A stretch of DNA of 64,000 bases, taken from positions 97,071 through 161,070 of the forward strand of contig ML986635.1 of assembly GCA_010094045.1 (NCBI GenBank), written 5' to 3'. Below are positions 1 through 12,666 of the stretch, piece by piece. How positions within the stretch are numbered: the first letter of the stretch is position 1; each line of letters starts with the position of its first letter. The translations under genes and the position numbers were made by a program. The notes beneath the pieces are model-generated. The model was not told the DNA's origin. It saw only the letters and a list, made by a program, of their open reading frames with translations, and searched no databases. The DNA is from Lojkania enalia (taxonomy: Eukaryota > Ascomycota > Dothideomycetes > Pleosporales).

Positions 1-913
1 GATCAGTCGATTCTTCTAGCCTGCATTACTAAAGTTTTTAGGTAGATCCGTTCCCCACACATGGGAAAAAGGAAGAGCGCGGTCGTGTCTGAGGGGTGTT
101 GCAGAGCCGCCGGCGGCCTGTGGGGTTCGCTGCACGCAACTTGACTATTCGTTCGGGCCCGTCTACCTTATAGATTTAGTTTCCACGCATTGTACGTAGG
201 TCCAATTCTAGCCAGCCTGGGGTCAAGGGTCCAACGCATGGCGCAACCGTTAATTTTTCTTGCGCCGAAGTCGCACGAGACCTTGAGTCGGCAACCGCCG
301 CCATCGTCGCCACGCAGTTAGACTCAAACTTAGAAATCATGTATCGTGAACGGGCTGAGATGAGATCGTTACTTATCATACATGGTTAGACGTCACACAT
401 CTCGGTCCAATAGCCGGCCTGTCCAACGCGCTGCATGTATTCTTTCCGAGCACCTCAACAATACTAGGTATCCCACTACATACTACTTGGTACACCTCGG
501 AACTGGTTCTCCGCCTTGCTCCGACAAATGCAGGTCATATTAAAATATGCGAGGGCGGCCAATCAACCTGCACAAGGAAAGCCCCAATAACAGCAAAAGA
601 AGAACATTTAGTGTGGAGCGCCATAAACGCGAAGGCGAGCAACAAGCGAATCCGCCCTCCCGTGCCACCCGCCTATCCAATGCCCCCGACATTTCTACAT
701 TGAACAAACAGTCATTGCTGAGAAAGCACGGATTGCCGGGTATAAACGTCGTCGTAGAAATAATGCGATCCCCCCAATAAATAGGATTATTATGAAACCT
801 TCCTCGTAATATTTGACGTAGCTTGATTTCCGTCATGTATATGTATGCTTTTGTCGATGCGCCGTCTAAGTTAAAAGGCTCTTGGATTGCTCAGCGTGAT
901 TTCTGTACATGAG
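1..913. other. Window edge and 3' flank of pom1, no gene seen
   Basis: No open frame here shows recognisable protein character. A 77-codon frame at 547-780 is Ser/Arg/Pro-rich and unconvincing. This is probably downstream flank of the kinase gene that ends at 914. Confidence 0.5.
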
Positions 914-3900
914 TCAGCACATAGACTTCGATATAACGGTTTTTCTATTATATGATCTCACCAGACTGGCAGCAGCCGCCGCTGAGGCCATGTCAGCCCT
1001 TCCAGAGACGCTGCGCTGTGCGGCTCGTGGAAGACTGCTTGTGGCATTCAGCGAGGCTCCGTGTGCCGTGCGTTTGACGCCCGTGCTCCCTGGAGCTCCC
1101 TGGACTGTTGAATGTCGCCTTGGCGCACCTTTTACTGGGGAACTGCTTGAAGTATCTCGACTTGAATTGACTGCAGTACCATTCTTGAAGCTCGTGGCAG
1201 GAGGCTCTGGAAGTGGCCGTACGCGCTGCTGGGGCGTTTGGGTAGGTTGATAGCGCTTCACAGGAGAAGAAACGCTGGGAGCACCATTAACCTGAGGTCG
1301 AGGCCGAGGAACTCTGCGGACTCCAGTGATAAACTCATGTAACATTGCCTCATCCGGCTTCATACGGCGTTCCGGGTCCCAGCGGAGACATCGAGCGATG
1401 AAGTCTAGGAAAGCGTCATCATCGCACTTTAGCGCTTGCTGCAACGTTTTCGAGCTTGGCCGTCGTCGGCGTCCCTTGGTGGAAACGGTTACCCGAGGCT
1501 TTCCAAGAGAGTCGAAGAACAACTTTTTCCTACTGCTCTTTTCGATGAGATGCTTTTCAGGCGGACCAAATATTTCCATGATGCAGGCCAACTGCTCCTG
1601 TTCATTCTCTCCAGGAAAGATGGGATAGCCAGTAAGCAATTCGGCAAGAATGCATCCCAAACTCCACATGTCAATTGGTAGCCCGTAACTCATTCCTAAG
1701 ATAACCTCGGGAGATCGGTAAAAGCGCGACTGGATATAAGTGTAGACCTTTTCGTTCTCGAAGCAGCTAGAGCCAAAGTCTATAACCTTGATCTCAGAAT
1801 GGAGCGGATGTGCGAGGAGGATGTTCTCGGGCTTTAAATCGCAGTGTATGACCCTATGACTCTTCAAGAGCACCAATGAAGCGAGCATCTGCTTGCAGAA
1901 ACGACGAATGAGACGCAGAGAGAAACCCTTGAACTCGTGCGCCTTTATGAACTCATACAAGTTCATACCGAGTAGTTCGGTAGATATGCAAAGATGACCT
2001 CGGAAATAGAAGCTTTGGGTGAAATTAATCATGCTGTGCTTGTTGTCGGGGTCCTATTTAAGATGTTAGCATTCTACTCAATAGCTCCTAGTAGGTCGGA
2101 GACCTACCCATTCGCGAAGTTTCTGCAAAATATTGACTTCCACGAGGGCCTGCTGGTGGAACCGCTTCTTGTTTCGTATAATCTTAACCGCCACGAGATG
2201 CCCGGTTTTGTGGTCGACACAACGTACAACCTGTCCAAAGCTGCCTTTCCCTAGAACATCAATGACCTCATAGCGATATGCGAGATGGTCACCAAGCACA
2301 ATATTATAATCCCCTCGATCATCGTCGTAACCAAAATTCGCGGTCGATGCGTTGAGATCCCCAACGTGCTTCTTTGCGCTTTTAGTGCCGCAAAAGTAGA
2401 TCTCTTTGTAGTCGATAATCTCTCCCCGCTCGAAAATGTTTAGATTGACCATTTGCAGGGCTTGAGCTGCTGTTACACGTTCTTGAGGTCTTGCTCTCTT
2501 CCTGAGATCGTCAACGTCGCGTGCCGCATTCTCAAAATCCTTTCTCTTCGAGCACAATTTTCTCATTTCTTCGTCTGCCGCTAGGTCGTCTCTGTCCAGA
2601 TTGGGATCAAGATTTCGGGCTTTCAATACATTTGACGAGCTCTTAGATCCAAGCATTCTTTGCATAGGAGTGAGGATAGATGAGCTAGGTTTTGGAGCTT
2701 GGCCATTTGACCCTTCAGTGTACCCGGACTGAACACGGGCCGTCGTACTGGCATGATGTCTTGGACCGTGGTTCTTATCAGCTTCCGTATCACTTGCAAT
2801 TGTAGCTGTCGACGCTTTGCGGCGACCAAAATCTAGAGAGGGTCGAGTGTGATTCGAAGGGGTCGGGCTTGCTCCGATTGATCCGCTCCAAGTCGCAGAA
2901 GCAGGCAACCTTGGTGGAGGCATTTCATTATGAGTGGGTGGCTGTGGTGGTTGCTCTTCAGCCTTTTGCGTCGAAATGTGCGATTGGGATGGGTGTGAAA
3001 TGTGTGATGCCTTAGACGAACTTCGGCGCCAGCCACCCAAGCTAAGCTTTCGCCTCAGTGATGACCCAGATGAAGGCGTTTCAGGCTCGGTAGATGTTGA
3101 AGTGTGTGCCGAGGACGATGTATCCTTCTTCGAAAGAGTCCGAGATCCAGAGATCTTCAGATCCCGCATTTCCACCTCTGCGCCATCTAGCCTATACTCC
3201 CCGCTCGGACGAGAATACAATCGCGAGAACTCCCCGCTCCCCTTTGGTAACGAATTCGAGGCAAAAGGTGTGGTCATCTGACGCGAGGGATTGAGTTTCG
3301 GAATGGGCATAGCAGAAACGCCATGAAGAGAAGACTCTGCAGGGCGCAGATTAAAGGCAGAGCTACTGCTGCGAAGCTGCTGGGTAGTATCGTACTGTTC
3401 GTGGTTATTGCTCTTCGAAAAGAAGCTAGCTTTGGACGCAGTCATTGGGGTGCTAGGGGTTTTGTTGACGCTGCGTTTTGGGGGGGGGGTGACATTCCTC
3501 TGGTCGACCTCGGCAGAGGGTGCAGGAAACGACGATATTCGGTTATTGAAAGGGGTCCCAAGCGGTAGCAGATTTAATGGCGGAAGACGAATGGGCTGGA
3601 GATTCTTTTTGTTGGTATGCTGTACCGTGGGCGGTTTTTCGGCATCAGAGCCCGCACCTACTGTCAACCCACGCCGATGCCGTATCGTGGAGCGAGTTTT
3701 CTTAGGCGGCTCAGTTTTTGCGGGATCAATCCCTAGAGCCTCAATATTTTGAATTTCTGCGCTCGCCAAATCACCACTAACACCAGTCTCTTCTTTGGGG
3801 AGAGCATTCACCGCGGGCTTTGACGATGTTGTGAAAGAGAAATGGCCGCGTTCAGGATCTTTCGGCGATTCGTAAGCTTTAGGTATAGCAGGCACGGGTG

Positions 3901-5546
3901 GCACTTCTTCCTCTTCCTCTCCAGCAGCAGAGCTATGCACATTCCTGGGTTTGGGTGTAGGCAGGCGAGAGCCAGCTAAAGCGGCATTCCTGGGTTGAAG
4001 ATTCTGGCTGCTTTGCCTCAAGGAATTGAAGCTCGAATTGGACGACAATGATATGCCGGATGCATACGACTTGCGATTTTGATCTGGTGTTCCCCTTGCA
4101 GAGGAAGGAGTTACACTCTTTCTAAAGAGCATAGCAGGGGATTGGCTCAAAGCCCGATCATCAAAGGAGAAATCTGCCTGCGGAGTTGGAGGGCTGAAAG
4201 GGCCACTGGGCGCAGGAGCGTTCGGATTCATGGATAGTCGCTTTAGTCTCCGCGCATCAGTGGGACTGATGGTCCTAGCTCCGAGCCCGGTTGCATGGTG
4301 CATAGACTGCCGCTTACTAGACGAGGAAGAGGGGGTTTGTGTTCGTTGTCCGTTGGTCCTGGCAGGGGAACGAGACTGAGCAATGGAGGCGCCGTGACCT
4401 TGTTCCGGCGTCATAGACGTTGTATTCAAGAGCCCAGGCTGCTGCCGTAACGGCGGCTGCAACGACTTTGCCTTGGCCGTCCGCGAGGTGGTAGACATCT
4501 TGGGAGCCTGAGTGGTGCTAGACAAACTGGCCGACAGAGTCTTGGGGCGATTCCCCTGATTGAACGATGGTGTGCGGCCTATCCGACTAGAACTATCGCT
4601 GCTGGGTTTGGGTGTTTCCTGAGCGCGGGCATTCTGAGAATCGAGGCTGGACGGGAGCATGCCGGGGCCCACAGACTTCCGCGGCGGCCGGGCAGCTGGG
4701 TTCGAGGGTGCCGGGGCAGGGAATTGGCTTTGGCGTCGAGTCCGAATGGACATGTTGGTGGTTGGAGGAGGCGGAGGCATCGAGGACGAGTCGGATTGGG
4801 CGTTGGTGGAGGACATGCTGCTCGTCTTCCTGGCGTTGCTAAAACGGCGTATGAGCGAGGTGCTCCGAGCAGGACGAGCGTCTGCCGTAGCGGTCAATGT
4901 TTCCGAACCCATGGCGCTGTTCGCAGTGCTCGCTGCGCTAGGAAAGATGCCGCCGCCACCGCCGCCCGGAGCAGGGAAGTCACTCAGGGCGGGCTCATAG
5001 GAGGAGATACTAGTGTGGAAATCGTCAAAATTCACCGAAGGAAGGAAGTCGTAGGAGCCGCTGTTGTCACGATCGCGCGACGCGGTGGACTGCCGGCCGA
5101 AGCTAAATCGCGGATTCGCCGTTCTCGTGGGCTGAGAAAAGGTAGGCTCGTTCGTGGACGTGGACGTAGGCAAGAAGGAGCGGTTGGCAGCACTCAGGGC
5201 AGCCACGCTGGCGTCGCTAGTCACCCTAAACAAAGCAACATTGATCAGCTTGTGTTCTCTTCTGCAGACGCTATATTCATTGCGCCTCGCACCTCTGCTT
5301 CGACAGGTCAAGCGGCCGCGGCCCCAGCGGCGCCTTGTGGTCTCTGATCGACTGTCGTCTACCTCGAAGGCCCGGCTTCGAGTCTACGGGCGGCGGTCTC
5401 GCGGCGGACGGCGCGGCAGTAGTAGCACTAGATTTCCGCAGCTTGTTGTCGGTGCTGCTCGTGGTTCTTTGAAACTTGCGGCGGACGCGTCCCTCTATTG
5501 GAACATAATAATTAGCTGCTTTGTTCACCAAGCCGTGCGTTGCCAT
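914..5546 (-). CDS. pom1: DYRK-family protein kinase Pom1 (cell polarity/cytokinesis)
   Basis: Three exons: 5546-5293, 5225-2108 and 2053-914 (introns 67 and 54 nt), giving 1503 aa in a closed frame. The first 1060 or so residues are a Ser/Pro-rich, disordered tail, as in fungal Pom1. The kinase domain spans about 1070-1365: glycine loop LGKGSFGQVV, VAVK lysine, HCDLKPENILL catalytic loop, DFGSSCF, and the DYRK activation-loop signature YTYIQSRFYRSPE with its autophosphorylated Tyr. The second intron lies between REW and DPDNKHSMINF, a junction that restores an unbroken DYRK catalytic domain. In yeasts and moulds this kinase sits at the cell cortex and controls polarity and division-site placement; that role is inferred from the family. 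The ATG at 5546 is the first in frame; an in-frame TAA lies upstream. Confidence 0.93.
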
Positions 5547-7071
5547 CAATCTGCTAGTGTCTGCCGGCCAGGGGGCTTACCCGCAGAACCGCTCGAGTCC
5601 TCCGCTGCATCTGCCCTGGGTACGGGGAGAGCGCTCTCCATTGTGCGTGTTGGGCCTGGCCGGGCAGGCTGCGTGGTCATGGTTAATACAGATCGTCCTG
5701 GCAATACGACGACAAGCGTGCTGACCGAGACGCCTCAACCACAGCCGACAGCACTGGCAATGCGGTCCTAGCAAGTTGATAGCCCGGAGTTTGCGGTCGG
5801 CGCAGGCTCTCCAAGCTCGAGGCTTGGAGTCCAACCTATGGGTACGTGGGCATCTCGATAATAACCGGATCGAGGGGGTCGAGCAAGCAGGACGGCGGCT
5901 CAGGAAACACACTGTGCGGGCGTCACGACCGGTGCATCAAGCAGTGCAGTCGTTGAGGACAGCGGTAGGGGCGCGGTGTGGGAGGGGAAATAGGAGAGGG
6001 TGTATGTGGAGCAGCGGTAGTCGTGAAGCTTTCGGGAGGATGTGAGCGCGAGCGCCACTAAGGTTGCGATGTCTCGCTGCCCAGGCCACCCCTGGGTGGT
6101 GCGCTTCGACTAATGATCACAATAATAATATTAAAGCTCGTGCTATAGCCACAACAAGCGCGCTCCCCAGGAAACCAGCAACACATGGGCATCTTCGCAT
6201 CTTCCAAGGGTTCCGCGCCGCAGTCTGAGGTTGACAGCTCGCCATCCCATGATGCCGGACGGACCATGCGGTGGGCGTGGAGCAGCAGAGCACAAACGTC
6301 TCGCAGTGCAACCTGCACCCGATCACAGTTGCATGAACCGTTTCCCCAGACAGTCTCGTATACTACATATTCTGAATCGTCCTGGCACGGCATTGAAGCC
6401 TGCTCGTCTCTACCCAAGTCTCCTATGGATGGATACATAAGCATGGACTTGACGAAGCCGCTCGCATACGAGACTTTGACACATGCAGAGTATGACCGTG
6501 GACCATACCGCTAATCAACCACTGTTGGGCTCAATGCGATCGACCAGGTCCTGGCGGCTGCGGAGGCCGAACATGGCGACGAGCATCGCTCTGGCTGCTG
6601 CAAACATGTCGAATGGCAACTTGTTTGGTGCTGTTTTGCTGGCTGTTTTTGTGCCGGTGTCACGGATCCCTTGCATCGTAAGGGGCAGCAGCAGGCACGG
6701 GCTGCATGCATATCGAAAAGTGCCGGAGCAACGCCCGCCAAGGCCAGCCGCCACGAGCCGAGTCCAGTTACGCGATGCCGTCACCCGTAGGACTACTCCC
6801 ATGCCTGCGGCTCCAGCCTGCTAACCTCGTATCAACCGCCCCCATCCTACTCCGACACAGGACAAGCAGCTCGAGTGTTTATGGCAGACCCAGCAGCAGT
6901 AGTGCCTGAATAATCTGCAGGCCAAGCATGTGATCCACAGCATACGCAACCACATCCAACGAAACTGTGGCAGTGCGCTCGAATAATCTATATTCAACCA
7001 GTAGCCCTGCTCCGGATTGGATTGCACCATCCCATCAAGAGCAATTCTACGGATACATATAGACCCCAAAC
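5547..7071. other. Divergent intergenic region between pom1 and the peroxin gene
   Basis: A 1.5-kb shared upstream region. Several short frames exist on both strands, but none has family resemblance or credible splice context. It presumably holds both promoters and 5' leaders. I see no clear TATA box. Confidence 0.5.
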
Positions 7072-8739
7072 ATGAGCACTCAGGCAGAAGGCTCGGTGGT
7101 CAGCCGGGACACGCCCATCCCAGTAGTTTCCGTTACCTCCCCAGATGGCCAGCCCAGCACCGCATCCGAGGCGCGAACACCGAGCAATCAGAGCTCAGAT
7201 GCGTTGGGGCACCCGCTCCCGGCCTCCAAGCCGAAAGATAGGCTGGAGTCTCTCGGAGACCAGTTCTCAAAGCAGGAGTCGTCCAGTCGAGTCTCGGATC
7301 GTCTATTCACCATGTAGGTAATTCTCAGTTTACTATTCCTGGATATCAATTACATCCACTATCCTTACCGCATCTACACAAGCAAATAAATCTACTAGTG
7401 CATTCCCAACATTACTTTGGCTTGTTCCACTGTCCTACCAAATATCTTTACCTTACCCAACTTTTACCACCTATCTATGCCAAATCACATGACTAACCCC
7501 TTCCCCAGGCTTCTTCAACAAGTTTTCCCCTCCCAGGACTACTCCGATGATGACCAACCCCCAATCAAGGACCGGCGATCCCGCAAATATGTGGACCGCC
7601 CCAACTTCAGCCTACCCGTCATGTCCTCCAACTTCCGGCGCTTCAACGCGCGCATCGGCGTCGCCTTCGTCTTCCAGAACCGGCTCATCCGTCTCTTCAC
7701 CTGGCGGCAGCCTACGCAGACGTTATCGTTCCTCGCAGTTTACACCTTCGTGTGCGTCAACCCGATGCTCGTCGTCGTGCTCCCCGTTGCAGCTTGCCTC
7801 TTCTTCGTCATGGTCCCCGCGTTCCTGGCCCGGCATCCCCCGCCGCCGACGTACCTGCCCACCGACCTGTACCCTCTCTCCGGGCCGCCCCTGGCCGGCG
7901 CCCGCACCATCAAGCCCGCGCCGGAGCTGAGCAAAGACTTCTTCCGCAACATGCGCGACCTGCAGAACAGCATGGAAGATTTCTCGCGCCTACACGACGC
8001 GGTGCTGGCCTTCATCGTCCCCCTGACCAATTTCTCAAACGAGGCACTGTCCTCAACGCTCTATGTGCTGCTGCTGTGCGGCGGCTGTCTTCTATTCATC
8101 ACCGCGCATTTGCTGCCCTGGCGCCTCGTAATCTTACTCTTAGGCTACGCAGCGACGATAGCAGGGCACCCGTATATCCAGGACTTGCTTGCAGCGCCCG
8201 AGAACGTGAGTCTGATGGCGGAGAAGGAGCATGAGGGTCGCTCTTTTCTACTAAGTTTGAGCAGGGCGGATATCGAGCTCGAGACCAGTCCTGAGGTTAA
8301 GGAGGTCGAGATCTTCGAGTTGCAGTATCGGCCGCTGCATGATGAGGAGGGGGAGTATGAGCCTCATGTCTTTAGCCCGAGTCCGTATACGCCGCTTAGT
8401 CCGGCCAGGATCGCGGGCGATCGTCCGAAGGGGACGCCATTTTTTGAGGATGTGCAGCCGCCGAGGGGTTGGCGGTGGAGTGATAAGAAGTGGACGCTCG
8501 ATCTTTTGAGTAGAGAGTGGGTTGAAGAGCGGTGTGTTACGGGAGTTGAGGTCGAGATTGAAGGGGAGAGGTGGGTGACGGATCTGTTCTACGAGCAGGT
8601 GGAAGAGGATAGTCCGAAGAAGAAAGGGAAGAGGGACGAAATGAAGCTGAAGGAGATTCCATCGAGAAAGGGAGAGTGGAGGAGACGGAGATGGGTCAGG
8701 GGTGTTGAGAGGGTACCTGTCAATAATGGCGCAGAATAG
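7072..8739 (+). CDS. Pex28-32/Pex24-family peroxisomal membrane protein (DysF domain)
   Basis: Exons 7072-7313 and 7509-8739; the 195-nt intron splits a Met codon so that the product reads RLFTM-LLQQVFPSQDY. Length is 490 aa. A Ser/Thr-rich N-terminus (residues 1-80) is followed by a membrane region with a long hydrophobic block (TLSFLAVYTFVCVNPMLVVV and onwards) and a second pair around LYVLLLCGGCLLFITAHLLP and LVILLLGYAATIAG. The C-terminus carries dysferlin-type Trp motifs (GWRWSDKKWTLD; RRRRWVRGVERV), the hallmark of this family. These proteins regulate peroxisome number and size and peroxisome-ER contacts. Which of Pex23/24/28-32 this is cannot be told here. It is convergent with the GTPase gene, with 222 bp between them. 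Confidence 0.88.
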
Positions 8740-8961
8740 GGTGCGAATAGTTTAGCCCGCAGACATGTATCATTTAACGACATGCAAGAAATTGTAATAA
8801 ATAGCTTTACTTTGATTCATTCGTGGTATATTTAAACCTAGGTCGTTGTCCGAGTCATTTTCGTCTTGTCTTGAATGCGTTAGACTTTGTGGTCCAAGCA
8901 CCTTCTAGATGACAGCGAAATAAGCCAAATGCACCCCTCTATCCCCCAAGTATCGATAATT

Positions 8962-10701
8962 TTACCCTCTCCCGACCTTGAATGACAGAATCTGCAATAG
9001 TCAGTCTAACCCTCTTCATCTAAGCAACATACCACTCACATCATTCTTCCCCACCTTAACTTCGTCCCCTTCGCTAACCCTTACCCCGCCAACGCCTTCC
9101 ACATATGCTAGTGGCGCATCTCCCATAACCTTCCTATACACATCGCCAACCGTACTCCCCTTCTTCACAAGCACACAGTCCCTGAACACTGCCGCACTCG
9201 CCGCCCCACTGCTAAATGTGTTCACATTTCGGACCGGGAAGACGGGCACAAGACCCAGCAATTCAGCCGCTCGTGATAAGACTTGCACGACGCCGGTGCT
9301 GCCAAACCGATACAGGACCATGTCTTTAAGATTCTCAATCCGCGTGCGCAGTTTCTCGTCCAGCTCTTTTAGACCACCGCCATCGGGATCACCTTGTTCT
9401 ATCAAGTCATCTCTCGTGTCCACAAACTCGCTTCCCTCTGTATACTTGATGAACCCCTGTTTCGCTAGCTTCCTCAGAAACACTTCTGATATCGCTGATG
9501 TGAGGACGATGGACTTCGGGTCGTACATTTTTGCGATTTTAGCGATGTTCTTGTCGGCGTCGGGATGATCTATCTTGTTGAGGGCGATCACAGTTGGGAA
9601 TTTCTCATCTGTGAAGGCATTTACGACTTTCTCGATTGTTGCATCAGACCAGTCCTGGAGCGGCTCTTTGAGGTTCAGGCGGTCGAGACAGCGTGCGACG
9701 ACTTGCGATGTGGAACCATACCCGGAGAACTGGTTTTGGAGGGTCTCGACTGCAGTTGCTTCTACGCATCTGGTAAGAAATGGATTTGGGATGATTGCAG
9801 TGCTAGTAGTACGTACTTACGGCAACGTGTCGGCGCTTTATTGAGCCCCTATAGAATTAGTTTGAAAGAAGATTAAGTAGGAGGAAAAGGCGAATACCAT
9901 TTCTCCGTAAGGTTCCCTTGTATCCAGCGCACGATTTCCGACCGTAACCACACAATGTCCTGGCTCGGATCATATCCTCTCGTGGCCTTTCCTATTTTCA
10001 TTCAATCAGTCACAACTCTACATCCTCTTTCCCAAAATCCTCTCATCCAATCCCGGCACCCCCTTCCCTTATAATCTCCGCCAAAATATACACACCTTCA
10101 GCGTCCGTCGTCCCGCTAACATCCACGACATGCACAAGCGCATCTGCATGCCTCAAGTCGTCCAAGAATTTATTTCCCAGCCCTTTCCCCATATGCGCAC
10201 CAGGCACCAGCCCCGCTACATCTAGAAGTTCTATTGGAACGCTCCGTCGTCCATCTACGCAGGATCCGTAGTTCGGCTTACATCGGCCGGTAACGTTAAA
10301 GCGGGCGCAGGCGCAAGGTATCTGGAGGTATCCAATTGCGCGTTGCGGGTCAATTGTTGTGAAGCTTAAGGAAGACGTTAGGCGGAGGATATTATAGGAC
10401 AACCGGAGGAAGGAGGGCCAGATAGATTGGAAAAGGCGTAAGGCGTGCACCGGTCCTTATGAAAGCAAAGAAACGCGAGGGTTGCTTACGGGAAGTTTCC
10501 TGGAAGCTTGTTAGGACGTCAAGTACAAATAATTCTATGCTTTCTACGGACCAACTTTGGACGAGGCATCTGTCAAGCTACCATAGGCGTGTCTTAGAGG
10601 AGGAAGTGGGGAGCATGGAGGGGTAGGGCGCACCTATTCAGTGTAGTTGACTTTCCAGACGAGGGCTTGCCAACTAGGCCGATCAGGGGATCGCGGGGCA
10701 T
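8962..10701 (-). CDS. YchF/Obg-like GTPase with C-terminal TGS domain (YGR210C type)
   Basis: Eight exons: 10701-10634, 10577-10552, 10499-10490, 10364-10096, 9991-9898, 9848-9817, 9761-9040 and 8991-8962. They give 416 aa in a closed frame, matching the roughly 411-aa yeast YGR210C family. The N-terminus [20 protein letters not shown] holds the P-loop. The switch region is [26 protein letters not shown], seen in two parts: [10 protein letters not shown] and [18 protein letters not shown] supplies the NKxD base-recognition motif. A TGS-like domain fills the C-terminal 90 residues and the protein ends ILSFKVGRG. Exon 3 is only 10 nt. The exact cellular role of this subfamily is poorly known; ribosome or translation association is inferred from Obg relatives. 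Confidence 0.9.
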
Positions 10702-11139
10702 GGCGAGGACTGTATAGCAACGAGCGTGGCAGTTGAATACAAAAACGAATTATGGCGAGACGAATTATGTTGAAGCGATTGTCGGCGCTCATGATAGATC
10801 CACAGCCTTATCGATAAGGAAGTCTTGGCGTGGAGCGTATCCAACTGACTCCACCCAAACTCCTCCATGACTTGTTCTACATCTCAAAGAGAATGGCTTA
10901 TTTGAATGATTGCTGCAATATATATATGAACACTACATCCCCTACAGCCATGTCCTCGAAGTATGACCGGGTAACGCCAAGTCGAGCCGACAACGTCAAA
11001 GGAAACCCATCTAAAATAAGATTATGGCGAAACCGTAACATAACCCTACTCCTGGGTCCACTTGTATATCCAGCTGCTTGGGCCCTTAATATGCTGGAAT
11101 ATGCGTAATTACCAATAGCGCCGCTGGAGTGGTTATCAT
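10702..11139. other. Intergenic, GTPase promoter side
   Basis: 438 bp between the GTPase start and the GH72 stop, both genes on the minus strand. It must hold the GTPase promoter and the GH72 3' end. No other feature is recognisable. Confidence 0.4.
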
Positions 11140-12666
11140 CTAAACCAAGCTTGCGCCGAAAAGGGTCGATAGCACCACGACCAGTCCGCAGACGAGAGGA
11201 GCCAGTGAGAATTCGCCCATGTGAACAGATGAAGCAGCCCCCGTACTCTGAGCGTTTGCGGCAGCGCCGGAGGTGACAGCACCAGCACCAGCAGAGGCGA
11301 GCTGGGTGGTTTTAGAGCCGGCACTCTGGGACCCCTCTCCTGCAAGCCCAGGTCCCTTACCAGCGCCCTTCTTGAAGTACTCGTCCGTGCCAGAGGGAAC
11401 TGCAGGGAGTTCATTTGCAGCAATCGTGACATTCCAGGTGCTAGACTCGGATGGGCACTCTGATGCCGCTCCAGTGGACTTATATCCGCCGTCACCCTTA
11501 GGCGACGCAGTCTTAGCAAGAGCGCTCTTCAGAGCCGTGAAGTCAGATTTCTCGGTAACGCTGTCGCCGTCCAGAGTGACCAAGCCATATTTGGAGCCCT
11601 CCTCGGAGTATTCATAAACGAGACCGCCGGAATACACACCGGTCATATCGGTACTATAAAGTGAAGCGACTTCCTCAAACTCACGTTTGTTGGTATTACA
11701 GCCGTACTCAGAGAGGCTAAGGGTGGTTAGGGAACTAGCTTCAAAATCTACCAAGGTTTCGACACTTACAAGAGAGGGATACTGTAGTCCTTAAACTTTT
11801 CCACCTTTTTATCCCAGCCAGAAGTCGTAAAAGAGGACGGATCACACCATGAATAGTCGTTGAAGGCAAAGAAATCACTTCGAACCGAGTCATCACCGCA
11901 GTTCATGTATTGAGCCATTTCGAAGCGGTTTGAGTCGACGTCAGCAGCAGAGTAACCAACGGGGATCTTGCGGTAGCCCTGGCTATTGATGTACGACTTC
12001 ATGTCACGGGTTACAGCCTTAACGAAAGGCGCACAGGATGTCGTGGCATCGTCGTTAATGACCTCGTTGCCAGAAAAGAACAGCAGAGTGTTATCGTATT
12101 TCTGGAAGACATCGATGGTGGCAAAGATGCTCTGCAAGTAGACCTTGTTGTAAGACACTTCGATCTCCGCGCGGTTGAGCGAGTACAAGGGCGTGTTAAC
12201 GTCAAGAGCCAAGTAGATTCCAGCATCGGCCAAGGCGTTCATACACTCATCGTGGTCGGCGGTGTTGTCGACGGTGTAGACGCGGATTGTGTTGAGACCA
12301 AGGCTCTTAAACTTCTCGATGTCACGCTTGCAGCCAGCAGCGTCGGCGATTGGATCCTTTGCATCGGAAGACCCTCCTGAGTTGCGTGTTAGTGCCGGAC
12401 TACTTCTCGAAGATGAGGGGAAGGCGAACCCGGTTGGTAGTCGACACCACGGATGTAGAAACGCTCATCGCCTGCGAAGAAAGCTGTACACAAGTCAATT
12501 GATGCTCTGTGGCATTGAGAAGCCGGCATTGAGCACTGGGCCACGCACCGTTTCCCTTGACTGTGACCGGTGTCACTGAGTTTGCCCGGCGAGCAGCGCC
12601 CGGGTTCGCAGCAACAGTGACAGAAAGAGCACCCGATAGGGCGACGAATGTGCCGACAGTCTTCAT
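11140..12666 (-). CDS. GPI-anchored beta-1,3-glucanosyltransferase (GH72, Gel/Gas family)
   Basis: Exons 12666-12549, 12483-12430, 12376-11770 and 11716-11140 give 451 aa. A signal peptide (MKTVGTFVALSGALSVTVAA) leads into the GH72 domain: VKGNAFFAGDERFYIRGVDY, then the acid/base Glu in FFSGNEV (about E162) and the nucleophile Glu in LSEYGC (about E263). No CBM43/X8 cysteine module follows; instead there is a Ser/Ala/Gly-rich stretch and a hydrophobic tail (LVCGLVVVLSTLFGASLV) typical of GPI attachment. Length and domain order match the short Gel1-type class rather than Gel2/Gas1 with CBM43. The enzyme elongates and branches beta-1,3-glucan at the outer face of the plasma membrane. The donor of intron 2 (GTTCGC) is weak, but the frame and family continuity support it. 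Confidence 0.92.

Noticed and set aside
4724..5771. Two overlapping plus-strand frames of about 205 codons opposite the pom1 N-terminus
   Set aside because: They lie antisense to a verified kinase gene, are Arg/Ala/Gly-biased from G/C-rich sequence and show no family motif.
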